This document shows, piece after piece, positions 1-6,200 of a stretch of 32,836 bases of DNA. The stretch comes from an uncultured Desulfobacteraceae bacterium. Its GTDB lineage: Bacteria > Desulfobacterota > Desulfobacteria > Desulfobacterales > Desulfobacteraceae. The DNA lies in NCBI GenBank assembly GCA_913041495.1, contig CAJWHT010000041.1, forward strand, positions 1 through 32,836, read 5' to 3'. The notes beneath the pieces were generated by a model. It did no database searches and had not been told where the DNA came from. It worked only from the letters and a program-made list of their open reading frames with translations. The first letter of the stretch is position 1. Each line of letters starts with the position of its first letter. The position numbers were made by a program, and so were the translations under genes.

Positions 1-538
1 TCAAAATACGCTCAAGGCGGCGCATCCGGTCCGGGGAAAGCGGGGCCGGATCCCATCCGAAAAGGGAGGCCCGGGCAGTGCCGTGGCCGGCCAGCAGTGC
101 CAGGTTATGGGTGATCCCCTGAGATTCAAGATGCGCTTTGTACTGGGCAAAGCTGGCCCACTTGAGTGCCGGCGTGCCGGCCTGGAACAGGTTGTTTTCT
201 TCGATAAAGGTTTTGTAGGCTGAATCTTCGGCCATACCGGCGGCAGAAAATCCGCAGTTTCCCCCCACAAAGGTGGTGATGCCCTGCTCTGTGAACGGCA
301 GGGTGAATTCCGGGCGGCCGGCATTGGGCAGGAACCAGTCGTTGTGGGAATGCATATCGATGAACCCCGGTGCCACCACCTTGCCGGTGCAGTCCAGCGT
401 CTTGGCTTCCGCCGGTATGCCCCTGCCGGATACCGCTTCGATTTTACCGTCTTTGATCAGCAGATCACCGGTGTAGGCGCCGGCACCGGTGCCGTCAATG
501 ATGGTCCCGTTTTTAAGAAGGAATGTTTGCAAGGTCAT
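1..538 (-). CDS. N-acyl-D-amino-acid deacylase (D-aminoacylase) family amidohydrolase, 5' part
   Basis: The reading frame starts at the ATG at 538 and runs off the left edge, giving the first 179 residues of a protein of the D-aminoacylase/amidohydrolase_3 family (usually about 500 residues). The N-terminus has the typical composite-domain start (LLKNGTIIDGTGAGAYTGDL), then APGFIDMHSHNDW, which carries the H-x-H-x-D metal-binding signature near residues 63-67, and later the VGGNCGFS segment typical of D-aminoacylases. The family hydrolyses N-acyl-D-amino acids or related amides using a bound metal in the cytoplasm. GGAG lies about 8 nt before the ATG. Substrate cannot be told from this fragment; a dihydropyrimidinase-like relative is less likely because of the CGFS segment. 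Confidence 0.85.
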   Translation of the reverse strand, partial: MTLQTFLLKNGTIIDGTGAGAYTGDLLIKDGKIEAVSGRGIPAEAKTLDCTGKVVAPGFIDMHSHNDWFLPNAGRPEFTLPFTEQGITTFVGGNCGFSAAGMAEDSAYKTFIEENNLFQAGTPALKWASFAQYKAHLESQGITHNLALLAGHGTARASLFGWDPAPLSPDRMRRLERIL

Positions 539-581
539 AGATATTCTCCACATGAAAAAGGTGACGGTGGATCTTCTCTCC

Positions 582-610
582 ATATTGATAAACCCTGCAA
601 AACCTGTCAA
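582..610 (-). promoter_or_regulatory. Candidate sigma-70 promoter for the amidohydrolase
   Basis: On the minus strand TTGACA (605-610) is followed after 17 bp by CAATAT (582-587). The -35 is perfect and the -10 matches only half of the consensus, so the call is tentative. It lies about 45 bp upstream of the start codon at 538. Confidence 0.45.
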
Positions 611-693
611 TATTGATTTTTTTAAGATGGTCCAAAAACAATCCAAAGCCGGCCCGGTGGACGGTGGGTAACGGGCGGGGACAGGGGTGAAAA

Positions 694-1569
694 ATGACTG
701 AGACAAAAGATAACAGGATCGGATTCATCGGCCTTGGGGTCATGGGGCATTCCATGGCGGGCCACCTGCTGGACAAAGGCTATGAGATGCGGCTGTATAC
801 CCGGACAAAGGCAAAGGCCGACGATCTTGTGGCAAAGGGGGCGGTATGGTGCGACACCGTGGCTGAACTGGCCGCAGCCTCTGATATCGTGATTACCATT
901 GTCGGCTACCCTGCGGATGTGGAGCAGGTGTACCTGGGAGGGGCCGGTATCTTTGAAAATTCAGCACCGGGAACCATGGCCATTGATATGACCACCTCGG
1001 ACCCGGGGCTTGCGGAACGCCTGTGGGCGGCGGGAAGTGAAAAAGGGATTCAAGTGCTGGATGCCCCGGTATCCGGCGGGGATCTGGGGGCCAGAAACGC
1101 CACGTTGTCCATTATGGTGGGCGGAGACAAAGAGGCCTTTGACCGGGCGCTGCCCGTATTGGAGGTCATGGGGAAAAATATTGTCTACCAGGGCAAAGCC
1201 GGCTCCGGCCAGCATACCAAGATGGCCAACCAGATTGCCATAGCCGCCGGTATGGTGGCGGTCTGCGAATCCCTGGCCTATGCAAAACGCTCGGGCCTGG
1301 ACCCGGAAACCGTCCTGGCCAGTATCGGCCAGGGTGCTGCCGGCTCCTGGTCATTGAATAACCTGGGGCCACGGATCATCAACGAAGACGACCAGCCCGG
1401 GTTTTTCATCAAGCACTTTATCAAGGACATGGGCATCGCCGTTGAATCCGCAAGACGGATGAACCTGGACACCCCCGGCCTGGACCTGGCCTATTCCCTC
1501 TATAAAAAAATGGCGGAGATGGGGTTTGAAGACAACGGTACCCAGGCCCTGTACAAGCTTTTTCAATAG
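694..1569 (+). CDS. 3-hydroxyisobutyrate dehydrogenase family NAD(P)-dependent oxidoreductase
   Basis: This is a 291-residue beta-hydroxyacid dehydrogenase of the 3-hydroxyisobutyrate dehydrogenase / 2-hydroxy-3-oxopropionate (tartronate semialdehyde) reductase family, full length for the family. Seen are the N-terminal Rossmann motif GFIGLGVMGHSMAGHL (residues 9-24), the substrate-binding DAPVSGGDLGARN stretch near 124-136, and the catalytic-lysine region GSGQHTKMANQ near 171-181 (Lys of xxKxxNQ). Such enzymes reversibly oxidise a beta-hydroxyacid to a semialdehyde with NAD(P) in the cytoplasm. AGGGGTG sits just before the ATG. It is divergent from the amidohydrolase and followed by a YqaA-like gene 21 bp on. 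The exact substrate is not readable from sequence. Confidence 0.88.
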   Translation: MTETKDNRIGFIGLGVMGHSMAGHLLDKGYEMRLYTRTKAKADDLVAKGAVWCDTVAELAAASDIVITIVGYPADVEQVYLGGAGIFENSAPGTMAIDMTTSDPGLAERLWAAGSEKGIQVLDAPVSGGDLGARNATLSIMVGGDKEAFDRALPVLEVMGKNIVYQGKAGSGQHTKMANQIAIAAGMVAVCESLAYAKRSGLDPETVLASIGQGAAGSWSLNNLGPRIINEDDQPGFFIKHFIKDMGIAVESARRMNLDTPGLDLAYSLYKKMAEMGFEDNGTQALYKLFQ

Positions 1570-1590
1570 AAGGTTGTTGCTAGGGCAATT

Positions 1591-2037
1591 ATGGAGTCTT
1601 TTTTAGGCCTCGGGCTTTGGGGCATGTTCCTTTCCGCCTTTTTGGCGGCCACCATCCTGCCCTTAAGTTCCGAGATTGTGCTGGGGTGCCTGATCACCGC
1701 AGGTGTTGGTGCTGTGCCCGTGGTGGCGGTGGCCACGGCCGGAAATGTGCTGGGCTCCTGTGTCAACTACTGGATGGGGGGGGCTGCCGCCGGGTGGCTG
1801 GCCCGGCATGTCAACCGGGTATCTGCCGAAGATATCCGGCGGGCGAGAGAACGGTTCCAGGCCTGGGGCACGGGAAGCCTGCTGCTGGCCTGGATGCCGG
1901 TGATCGGAGATCCCCTGACGGTTGTGGCCGGCATGCTCCGGGTGAACCTGACCGTTTTTCTGGTCCTGGTTACCCTGGGCAAGCTGGGCCGCTATCTGGT
2001 GATTGCAGGCGTGTGTTCCGGGGTTATGGCCGGATGA
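1591..2037 (+). CDS. YqaA-like (DedA/SNARE-associated superfamily) small inner-membrane protein
   Basis: A 148-residue integral membrane protein. Hydrophobic stretches cover residues about 5-30, 33-60, 95-120 and 122-146; the first contains the polar-breaking LPLSSEIVL segment, and the interior carries AGNVLGSCVNYWMG and the loop WMPVIGDPLTVVAGMLR. These are hallmarks of the YqaA branch of the DedA/SNARE-associated (VTT) superfamily. DedA-superfamily proteins are linked to lipid-carrier transport and membrane homeostasis; the role of YqaA members is not established. It may be co-transcribed with the upstream reductase. Its last 14 nt overlap the end of the convergent small gene at 2024-2212. 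The ribosome binding site is weak (AGGGC). Confidence 0.82.
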   Translation: MESFLGLGLWGMFLSAFLAATILPLSSEIVLGCLITAGVGAVPVVAVATAGNVLGSCVNYWMGGAAAGWLARHVNRVSAEDIRRARERFQAWGTGSLLLAWMPVIGDPLTVVAGMLRVNLTVFLVLVTLGKLGRYLVIAGVCSGVMAG

Positions 2038-2212
2038 GCCTGAAGGGCAACGCCGCCTTCTGTGCCAGCAGCGCATCATACTCATCTTCGTAAGCCATGA
2101 GTTCCATCATAATTCCCGGCTTTACCGAGTGGGCGGGAAGCCTGGCCTTGGTCTCCTTGATCAGGACATCCAGTTTGGCCAGGCGTTTTTCTATGTCGGC
2201 CGCAGTGTTCAT
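2024..2212 (-). CDS. Small helical protein of unknown function
   Basis: A 62-residue, charged, probably all-helical protein with two heptad-like helices: residues 5-27 (DIEKRLAKLDVLIKETKARL) and 34-55. No signal peptide, cysteine or known motif is seen, and I do not recognise the family. Its ATG (2212) directly abuts the stop codon of the zinc-ribbon gene (2213-2215), so the two are almost certainly translated from one mRNA and perhaps coupled. Its 3' end overlaps the convergent yqaA-like gene by 14 nt. Coding status rests on the tight coupling and the clean frame. Confidence 0.6.
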   Translation of the reverse strand: MNTAADIEKRLAKLDVLIKETKARLPAHSVKPGIMMELMAYEDEYDALLAQKAALPFRLIRP

Positions 2213-2455
2213 CTAATAGCCGACTCCGGCCGCCTTAACCGCCTTCGGATCATGGGCGCTGCAGGGGGTAACCCCGTAAACCATACCGCATGAGGGGCAT
2301 GGGGTTTCCATGAAGGTCATGGCGAACATGGTGGTGCAATGGGTGCAGTTGATCTGCAGCGGGGCTGCCAGGGGGGCGGTATTGAAGCCCATCATCCTGA
2401 TCTTGTCCACAATTTCCTTGCCGGTGGTGTGATGGCCTGAGCATCCGTCGTGCAT
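2213..2455 (-). CDS. Small Cys/His-rich zinc-ribbon protein
   Basis: An 80-residue protein with an N-terminal His/Cys cluster (HDGCSGHH), a central zinc ribbon made by CTHC (residues 37-40) and CPSC (residues 53-56), and a later Cys-His pair (TPCSAHDP). Met residues between the Cys pairs are unusually frequent (MFAMTFMETP). It may bind zinc or another soft metal; a redox or metallochaperone role is only a guess. It is first in a two-gene unit and sits behind a candidate FNR-type promoter, which suggests control by oxygen, redox or nitrosative status. No named family is recognised. Confidence 0.65.
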   Translation of the reverse strand: MHDGCSGHHTTGKEIVDKIRMMGFNTAPLAAPLQINCTHCTTMFAMTFMETPCPSCGMVYGVTPCSAHDPKAVKAAGVGY

Positions 2456-2493
2456 GAGGGTCTCTCCTGTGTGTCATGTTGGTGATGGTCATG

Positions 2494-2535
2494 ACTTTAC
2501 ACCAGGCCCCAAAAAAAGAAATTGATCTGGATCAA
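2494..2535 (-). promoter_or_regulatory. Candidate class II FNR/CRP-family activated promoter
   Basis: The perfect dyad TTGATCTGGATCAA (2522-2535) equals the FNR consensus TTGAT-N4-ATCAA. On the minus strand a -10-like TAAAGT lies at 2494-2499, predicting a start near 2487. The dyad centre (2528.5) is then 41.5 bp upstream, which is the classic class II FNR spacing. No good -35 is present, as expected for an activated promoter. It drives the zinc-ribbon gene starting at 2455. Confidence 0.6.
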
Positions 2536-2543
2536 GCAGGCAA

Positions 2544-2565
2544 CCCCTTTTGCTTGAAAAAGGGG
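2544..2565 (-). terminator. Possible terminator hairpin after sdaA-like gene
   Basis: A perfect 8-bp stem CCCCTTTT/AAAAGGGG (2544-2551 with 2558-2565, 6-nt loop) begins just past the serine dehydratase stop. There is no T-run immediately behind it in the minus direction, so it may be a weak terminator or an insulating hairpin before the FNR-type site. Confidence 0.4.
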
Positions 2566-2575
2566 GGGCAAATGG

Positions 2576-3778
2576 TTAATCCGTTTTCCGGTATGCCTTG
2601 GCCAGTCCGCCGCCCGACGTTTCCCTGTAGAGGGAGGGCAGGGCCTGTCCGGTTTCTTTCATCACCGCAGTCACCTGGTCGAAGCTGATCTTATGGACCC
2701 CGTCGGAGAGCAGGGCAAAATGGCTGCAACTGATGGCCCGGGTGGCGGCATGGGCGTTGCGTTCAATACAGGGGATCTGGACCAGGCCGTCCACCGGGTC
2801 GCAGGTCAGGCCCAGGTGGTGTTCAAGGGCCATTTCAGCGGCATATTCAATCTGGCGGACCGTGCCTCCCAGCAGCTGGGTGGCGGCTGCTGCCGCCATG
2901 GCGCAGGCTGTGCCCACCTCTCCCTGGCAGCCCACTTCCGCCCCTGATATGCTGGCGTTGAATTTCACCAGGTTGCCGATGATGCCGGCTGTTGCCAGGG
3001 CTTTTAAAATGGCCATCCGTCTGGGTTTCAAGGTGTTGGACAGGTGATAAAGCACGGCAGGCACCACGCCGCAGGCCCCGCAGGTGGGAGCGGTGACGAT
3101 GACACCCTTGTCGGCATTTTCCTCGGCCACGGCATAGGCGTAGGAGGCCACAAGGCCGTCGCCGCTGACTTCCGGTCTGAGCATGTTTGCCCGGGCATGA
3201 AGCTGGCCGGCCTTCCGGGCCAGGCCGAGGCTGCCGGGGAGAATACCGTCGGTGTTCAATCCCCTTTCCAGTGCCTGGGTCATGGTTTCCCATACCAGGT
3301 CGAGATGATCCCAGATATCCCTTGAATCATAAGAGGCGGTGTACTCCCAGAAAGACTGCCCTGAGGTGTTGAAGAAATCCAGTATGTCGGCCATGGTGGT
3401 CAGCGGATAAACCGGGTCGCTTGCGGCCGGGGAGTCCTTGGTCATCAGGGCGCCGCCGCCGACGCTGTATACCTCATGGGTGGCCGTGGACGTTCCGGTT
3501 TCGTCCAGGGCTTCGAACCGCATGCCGTTGGGATGAAGGTCCAGGGATTCCTCTTCCTTCCAGACGATCTCCAGGGGCTTGGGCAGTATGGCCTCTTCAA
3601 TGGCCTTGTCTGTCAGATGGCCTTTACCTGTAGCGGCCAGGCTTGAAAATAGGGTGACCCGGTAGCTGTGGGCGTCCGGGTGGGCGGCCAGAAATTCTTT
3701 GGCAGCCCTGCTTGGGGCCATTGTGTGGCTGCTGGATGGCCCCAGACCAATACGATAGAGTTTTTTTAAAGATTCCAT
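2576..3778 (-). CDS. sdaA: L-serine ammonia-lyase (L-serine dehydratase), iron-sulfur dependent, single chain
   Basis: A 400-residue single-chain enzyme, slightly shorter than the 454-residue E. coli SdaA. It converts L-serine to pyruvate and ammonia using an oxygen-labile [4Fe-4S] cluster in the cytoplasm. The N-terminal beta domain starts with GLGPSSSHTMAPSRAA, the diagnostic serine dehydratase motif. The C-terminal alpha domain has TAPTCGACGVVPAVLYH (residues 230-246), AEVGCQGEVGTAC (Cys284) and CDPVDGLVQIPCIERN (Cys326, Cys337), supplying the cluster ligands. It is monocistronic, with its own strong promoter, an upstream palindrome and an unusual leader hairpin, so it is probably regulated. 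Use of serine as carbon source is the likely role. Confidence 0.95.
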   Translation of the reverse strand: MESLKKLYRIGLGPSSSHTMAPSRAAKEFLAAHPDAHSYRVTLFSSLAATGKGHLTDKAIEEAILPKPLEIVWKEEESLDLHPNGMRFEALDETGTSTATHEVYSVGGGALMTKDSPAASDPVYPLTTMADILDFFNTSGQSFWEYTASYDSRDIWDHLDLVWETMTQALERGLNTDGILPGSLGLARKAGQLHARANMLRPEVSGDGLVASYAYAVAEENADKGVIVTAPTCGACGVVPAVLYHLSNTLKPRRMAILKALATAGIIGNLVKFNASISGAEVGCQGEVGTACAMAAAAATQLLGGTVRQIEYAAEMALEHHLGLTCDPVDGLVQIPCIERNAHAATRAISCSHFALLSDGVHKISFDQVTAVMKETGQALPSLYRETSGGGLAKAYRKTD

Positions 3779-3837
3779 GGGTATCCTCCTCTGATGTTGG
3801 ATGACTGTCGGGGGCCAGTCGCGTTAAAGTTTATGAA

Positions 3838-3900
3838 TTTTTCAAAAAATTGCAAATTAATGATCTTTTATTAAAAAGTTTTTGCTAATTTTTTGAAAAA
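3838..3900 (-). promoter_or_regulatory. Long AT-rich inverted repeat in the sdaA 5' leader
   Basis: TTTTTCAAAAAATTGCAAA (3838-3856) is complementary to TTTGCTAATTTTTTGAAAAA (3881-3900) apart from one bulged base, giving a stem of about 19 bp around a 24-nt loop. The predicted transcription start (about 3899) falls at its edge, so the sdaA mRNA would begin with this hairpin. It could stabilise the 5' end, act as a thermosensitive element, or be an operator/cruciform at DNA level. Function is inferred only. Confidence 0.6.
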
Positions 3901-3905
3901 GCTCA

Positions 3906-3934
3906 ACTATAAAGATGAGGATATCTGCTGTCAA
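3906..3934 (-). promoter_or_regulatory. Strong sigma-70 promoter of sdaA
   Basis: On the minus strand TTGACA (3929-3934), a 17-bp spacer, then TATAGT (3906-3911): a perfect -35 and a 5/6 -10. The predicted start near 3899 leaves a leader of about 120 nt before the ATG at 3778. Confidence 0.75.
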
Positions 3935-3952
3935 GTGTAAAAAATAAAAAGG

Positions 3953-3969
3953 AATGAATCATATTCATT
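3953..3969. promoter_or_regulatory. Palindromic regulator site upstream of sdaA promoter
   Basis: AATGAAT-CAT-ATTCATT is a perfect 7-bp inverted repeat ending 19 bp upstream of the sdaA -35. Its position suits an activator. The regulator is unknown. The rest of the gap to 4069 shows nothing recognisable. Confidence 0.45.
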
Positions 3970-4069
3970 TTGTGCATGGGGTTCGCTTACTTTGGCGGGT
4001 GGTGCGGGAGATGCGGAATTCAGGCATGAGAGGGGGGCAGGAGGACAAACCGGGCAGATGAAAACAAAA

Positions 4070-4100
4070 CTCCCCGGAAGCCCATGATGCTTCCGGGGAG
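4070..4100 (-). terminator. Rho-independent terminator of upp-uraA
   Basis: A perfect 11-bp GC-rich stem CTCCCCGGAAG (4070-4080) / CTTCCGGGGAG (4090-4100) with a 9-nt loop. In the minus direction it is followed at once by TTTTGTTTT. It lies 38 bp past the uraA stop codon. Confidence 0.9.
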
Positions 4101-4138
4101 ATGTCTAACGCATCGTCTTGGGATATGCCGGGGGAGGG

Positions 4139-5380
4139 CTATTCCCTGGACTTGGGCAGTACAAGGTTCAGTACAACGCCGAGTATACCGGCAAGGCCGA
4201 TGCCCTGGAGCTGGAACTGGCCGGCGGAGAAGCTCATGCCGCCGATACCGAAGATCAGGATCAGGGCAACGATGGAGAGGTTCCGGGCCTCCAGGAGGTC
4301 ATCGCCGGATCTCACCAGGGTGTTGAGGCCGACCACCATGATGGCCCCGAACAGCAGGAGCATGATGCCCCCCATGACCGGTACCGGAATGGTCTGGAGC
4401 AGGGCGCCCAGCTTGCCCACAAAGGCCAGTAGCATGGCGGCGATGGCCGCCCAGGTCATGATGGCCGGGTTGAACATCTTGGTCAGGGCCACGGCACCGG
4501 TGACTTCGGAGTAGGTGGTGTTGGGGGGGCCGCCGAGCATGGATGCAAGCGAGGTGGCCAGGCCGTCGCCCAGCATGGTGTTTTCCACACCGGGGTCTTT
4601 CAGGTAATCTTTACCTGTAACGCCGGAGATGGCCACAACGTCACCGAAATGCTCAATGGCCGGTGCAATGGCAATGGGTACGATGTAGAAAATGGCTTCC
4701 AGGTTCCATTCCGGCATGACAAAGTCGGGAACGGCAAACCAGGCGGCATTGCCAACGGGAGAGAAATCCACGAACCCGAAGACAAGTGCCAGTATATAGC
4801 CCACGGCAATGCCGCAGAGGATGGGGATCAACCGTAAAAGCCCCTTGCCAAGAATGGAAACCAGGATAGTGGTGGCCAGTGCGGACAGGCCGACGGTCAT
4901 GGCTTTGGCCTGGGGAAAGAGCACGATGGCGCCGTCACCGGTCTTGCCCATGGTCATGTGAACGGCAACCGGTGCCAGGATCAATCCGATGACCATGATC
5001 ACGGGGCCCGTAACCACAGGGGGCAGGACCCGTTTGATGATGTCGCCTCCCTGCCATCTCACCAGAAGGCTTAAGCAGATATACACGACGCCTGCGGCGG
5101 CAAGGCCGCACATGGTGCCGGGGATACCCCAGGTCTTCACCCCATAGATAATGGGGGCGATGAAGGCAAAAGAAGAGGCTAAAAATACCGGTACTTTGCC
5201 CTTGGTAACGATCTGGAACACGATGGTGCCCAGGCCGGCGGTGAACAGGGCCACGTTGGGATTCAGTCCGGTGAGCAGGGGAACCAGTACCAGTGCGCCA
5301 AAGGCCACAAAGAGCATCTGGGCGCCTAAAAAGCAGTCTTTCACCTGGAAGTTGTATTCGGTGGAGGGGTTCTGCGACAT
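4139..5380 (-). CDS. uraA: Uracil permease (NCS2 family uracil:H+ symporter)
   Basis: A 413-residue polytopic membrane protein (E. coli UraA has 429) with about 14 hydrophobic segments across its length. NCS2 features include the N-terminal FLGAQMLFVAFGALVLVPLLTGLNP, the PVVTGPVIMVIGL segment, AIAPAIEHFGDVVAISGVTGKDY (the conserved Glu that contacts the base in UraA lies in this stretch), and GGPPNTTYSEVTGAVALTKMFNP. It imports uracil with protons at the inner membrane. It is second in an operon with upp (36-bp gap), which traps uracil as UMP, and ends in a strong terminator. Confidence 0.95.
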   Translation of the reverse strand: MSQNPSTEYNFQVKDCFLGAQMLFVAFGALVLVPLLTGLNPNVALFTAGLGTIVFQIVTKGKVPVFLASSFAFIAPIIYGVKTWGIPGTMCGLAAAGVVYICLSLLVRWQGGDIIKRVLPPVVTGPVIMVIGLILAPVAVHMTMGKTGDGAIVLFPQAKAMTVGLSALATTILVSILGKGLLRLIPILCGIAVGYILALVFGFVDFSPVGNAAWFAVPDFVMPEWNLEAIFYIVPIAIAPAIEHFGDVVAISGVTGKDYLKDPGVENTMLGDGLATSLASMLGGPPNTTYSEVTGAVALTKMFNPAIMTWAAIAAMLLAFVGKLGALLQTIPVPVMGGIMLLLFGAIMVVGLNTLVRSGDDLLEARNLSIVALILIFGIGGMSFSAGQFQLQGIGLAGILGVVLNLVLPKSRE

Positions 5381-5415
5381 CTTTCTTGTCCTTTTAATTT
5401 GGGTTGGGGTTGATA

Positions 5416-6042
5416 TTATTTTGTGCCGAATATCTTATCGCCGGCATCCCCCAGACCCGGAAGGATGTAGCCGACATCGTTGAGACATTCGTCCACGCTT
5501 GCCGTATAGATATCCACATCAGGATGTTTTTCCTCAACTTTGGCAATGCCCTCGGGGGCGGCCACAAGGAAAAGGCCCTTGATGCTTTTGCAGCCCGCTT
5601 CCTTGAGCAAGTCGATGGTGGCGATGAGGGTGCCGCCGGTGGCCAACATGGGATCCAGGATCAGAGCGGTACGCTCTTCTAAGGCGCTGGCGGTTTTAAA
5701 GTAGTACTGCACCGGTTTGAGGGTTTCTTCGTTCCGGTAAAAGCCCACCACGGAAACCTTGGCGGAGGGGATGAGATCGATGACTCCGTCCATCATGCCC
5801 AGGCCTGCTCTGAGGATGGGAACGATGGTGATCTTCTTACCTTTGATCTTTTCCACTTCCACCTTGCCGGCCCAGCCTTCAATCACCTTTTTTTCAGTGG
5901 CCAGGTTTTTGGTGGCTTCGTAGGTCAGCAGCCGCGCCACTTCCGAGGATAGTTCACGGAAATCTTTGGTGCTGATATCTTTTTCTCTCATGAGTCCGAG
6001 TTTATGTTTGATGAGAGGATGGTCCTCTACATATACAGCCAT
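5416..6042 (-). CDS. upp: Uracil phosphoribosyltransferase
   Basis: A 208-residue type I phosphoribosyltransferase that makes UMP from uracil and PRPP in the pyrimidine salvage pathway. The length matches E. coli Upp (208). Visible motifs are the PRPP loop [12 protein letters not shown] near residues 128-139 and the C-terminal uracil-binding segment [26 protein letters not shown] is also typical. AGGAGG precedes the ATG. It is the first gene of upp-uraA, with a sigma-70 promoter 40-70 bp upstream. No attenuator or PyrR-type anti-terminator is visible in the short leader. Confidence 0.96.
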   Translation of the reverse strand: MAVYVEDHPLIKHKLGLMREKDISTKDFRELSSEVARLLTYEATKNLATEKKVIEGWAGKVEVEKIKGKKITIVPILRAGLGMMDGVIDLIPSAKVSVVGFYRNEETLKPVQYYFKTASALEERTALILDPMLATGGTLIATIDLLKEAGCKSIKGLFLVAAPEGIAKVEEKHPDVDIYTASVDECLNDVGYILPGLGDAGDKIFGTK

Positions 6043-6087
6043 GGTGCCTCCTTGTTCGGTCTAAATTGTATGGGCATAAATCGGCTA

Positions 6088-6116
6088 AGAATATTAGAAA
6101 TGGCCAATTTAGTCAA
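6088..6116 (-). promoter_or_regulatory. Sigma-70 promoter of upp-uraA
   Basis: On the minus strand TTGACT (6111-6116), a 17-bp spacer and TATTCT (6088-6093). The predicted start near 6081 gives a leader of about 40 nt. Confidence 0.65.
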
Positions 6117-6200
6117 GAATTTTACATTTGTATGCCATGAGGGGCAGCCGGCAACAGTCTGATATTGAAATTGGGCCGGGAATTTTGCACAATGGCCCCC

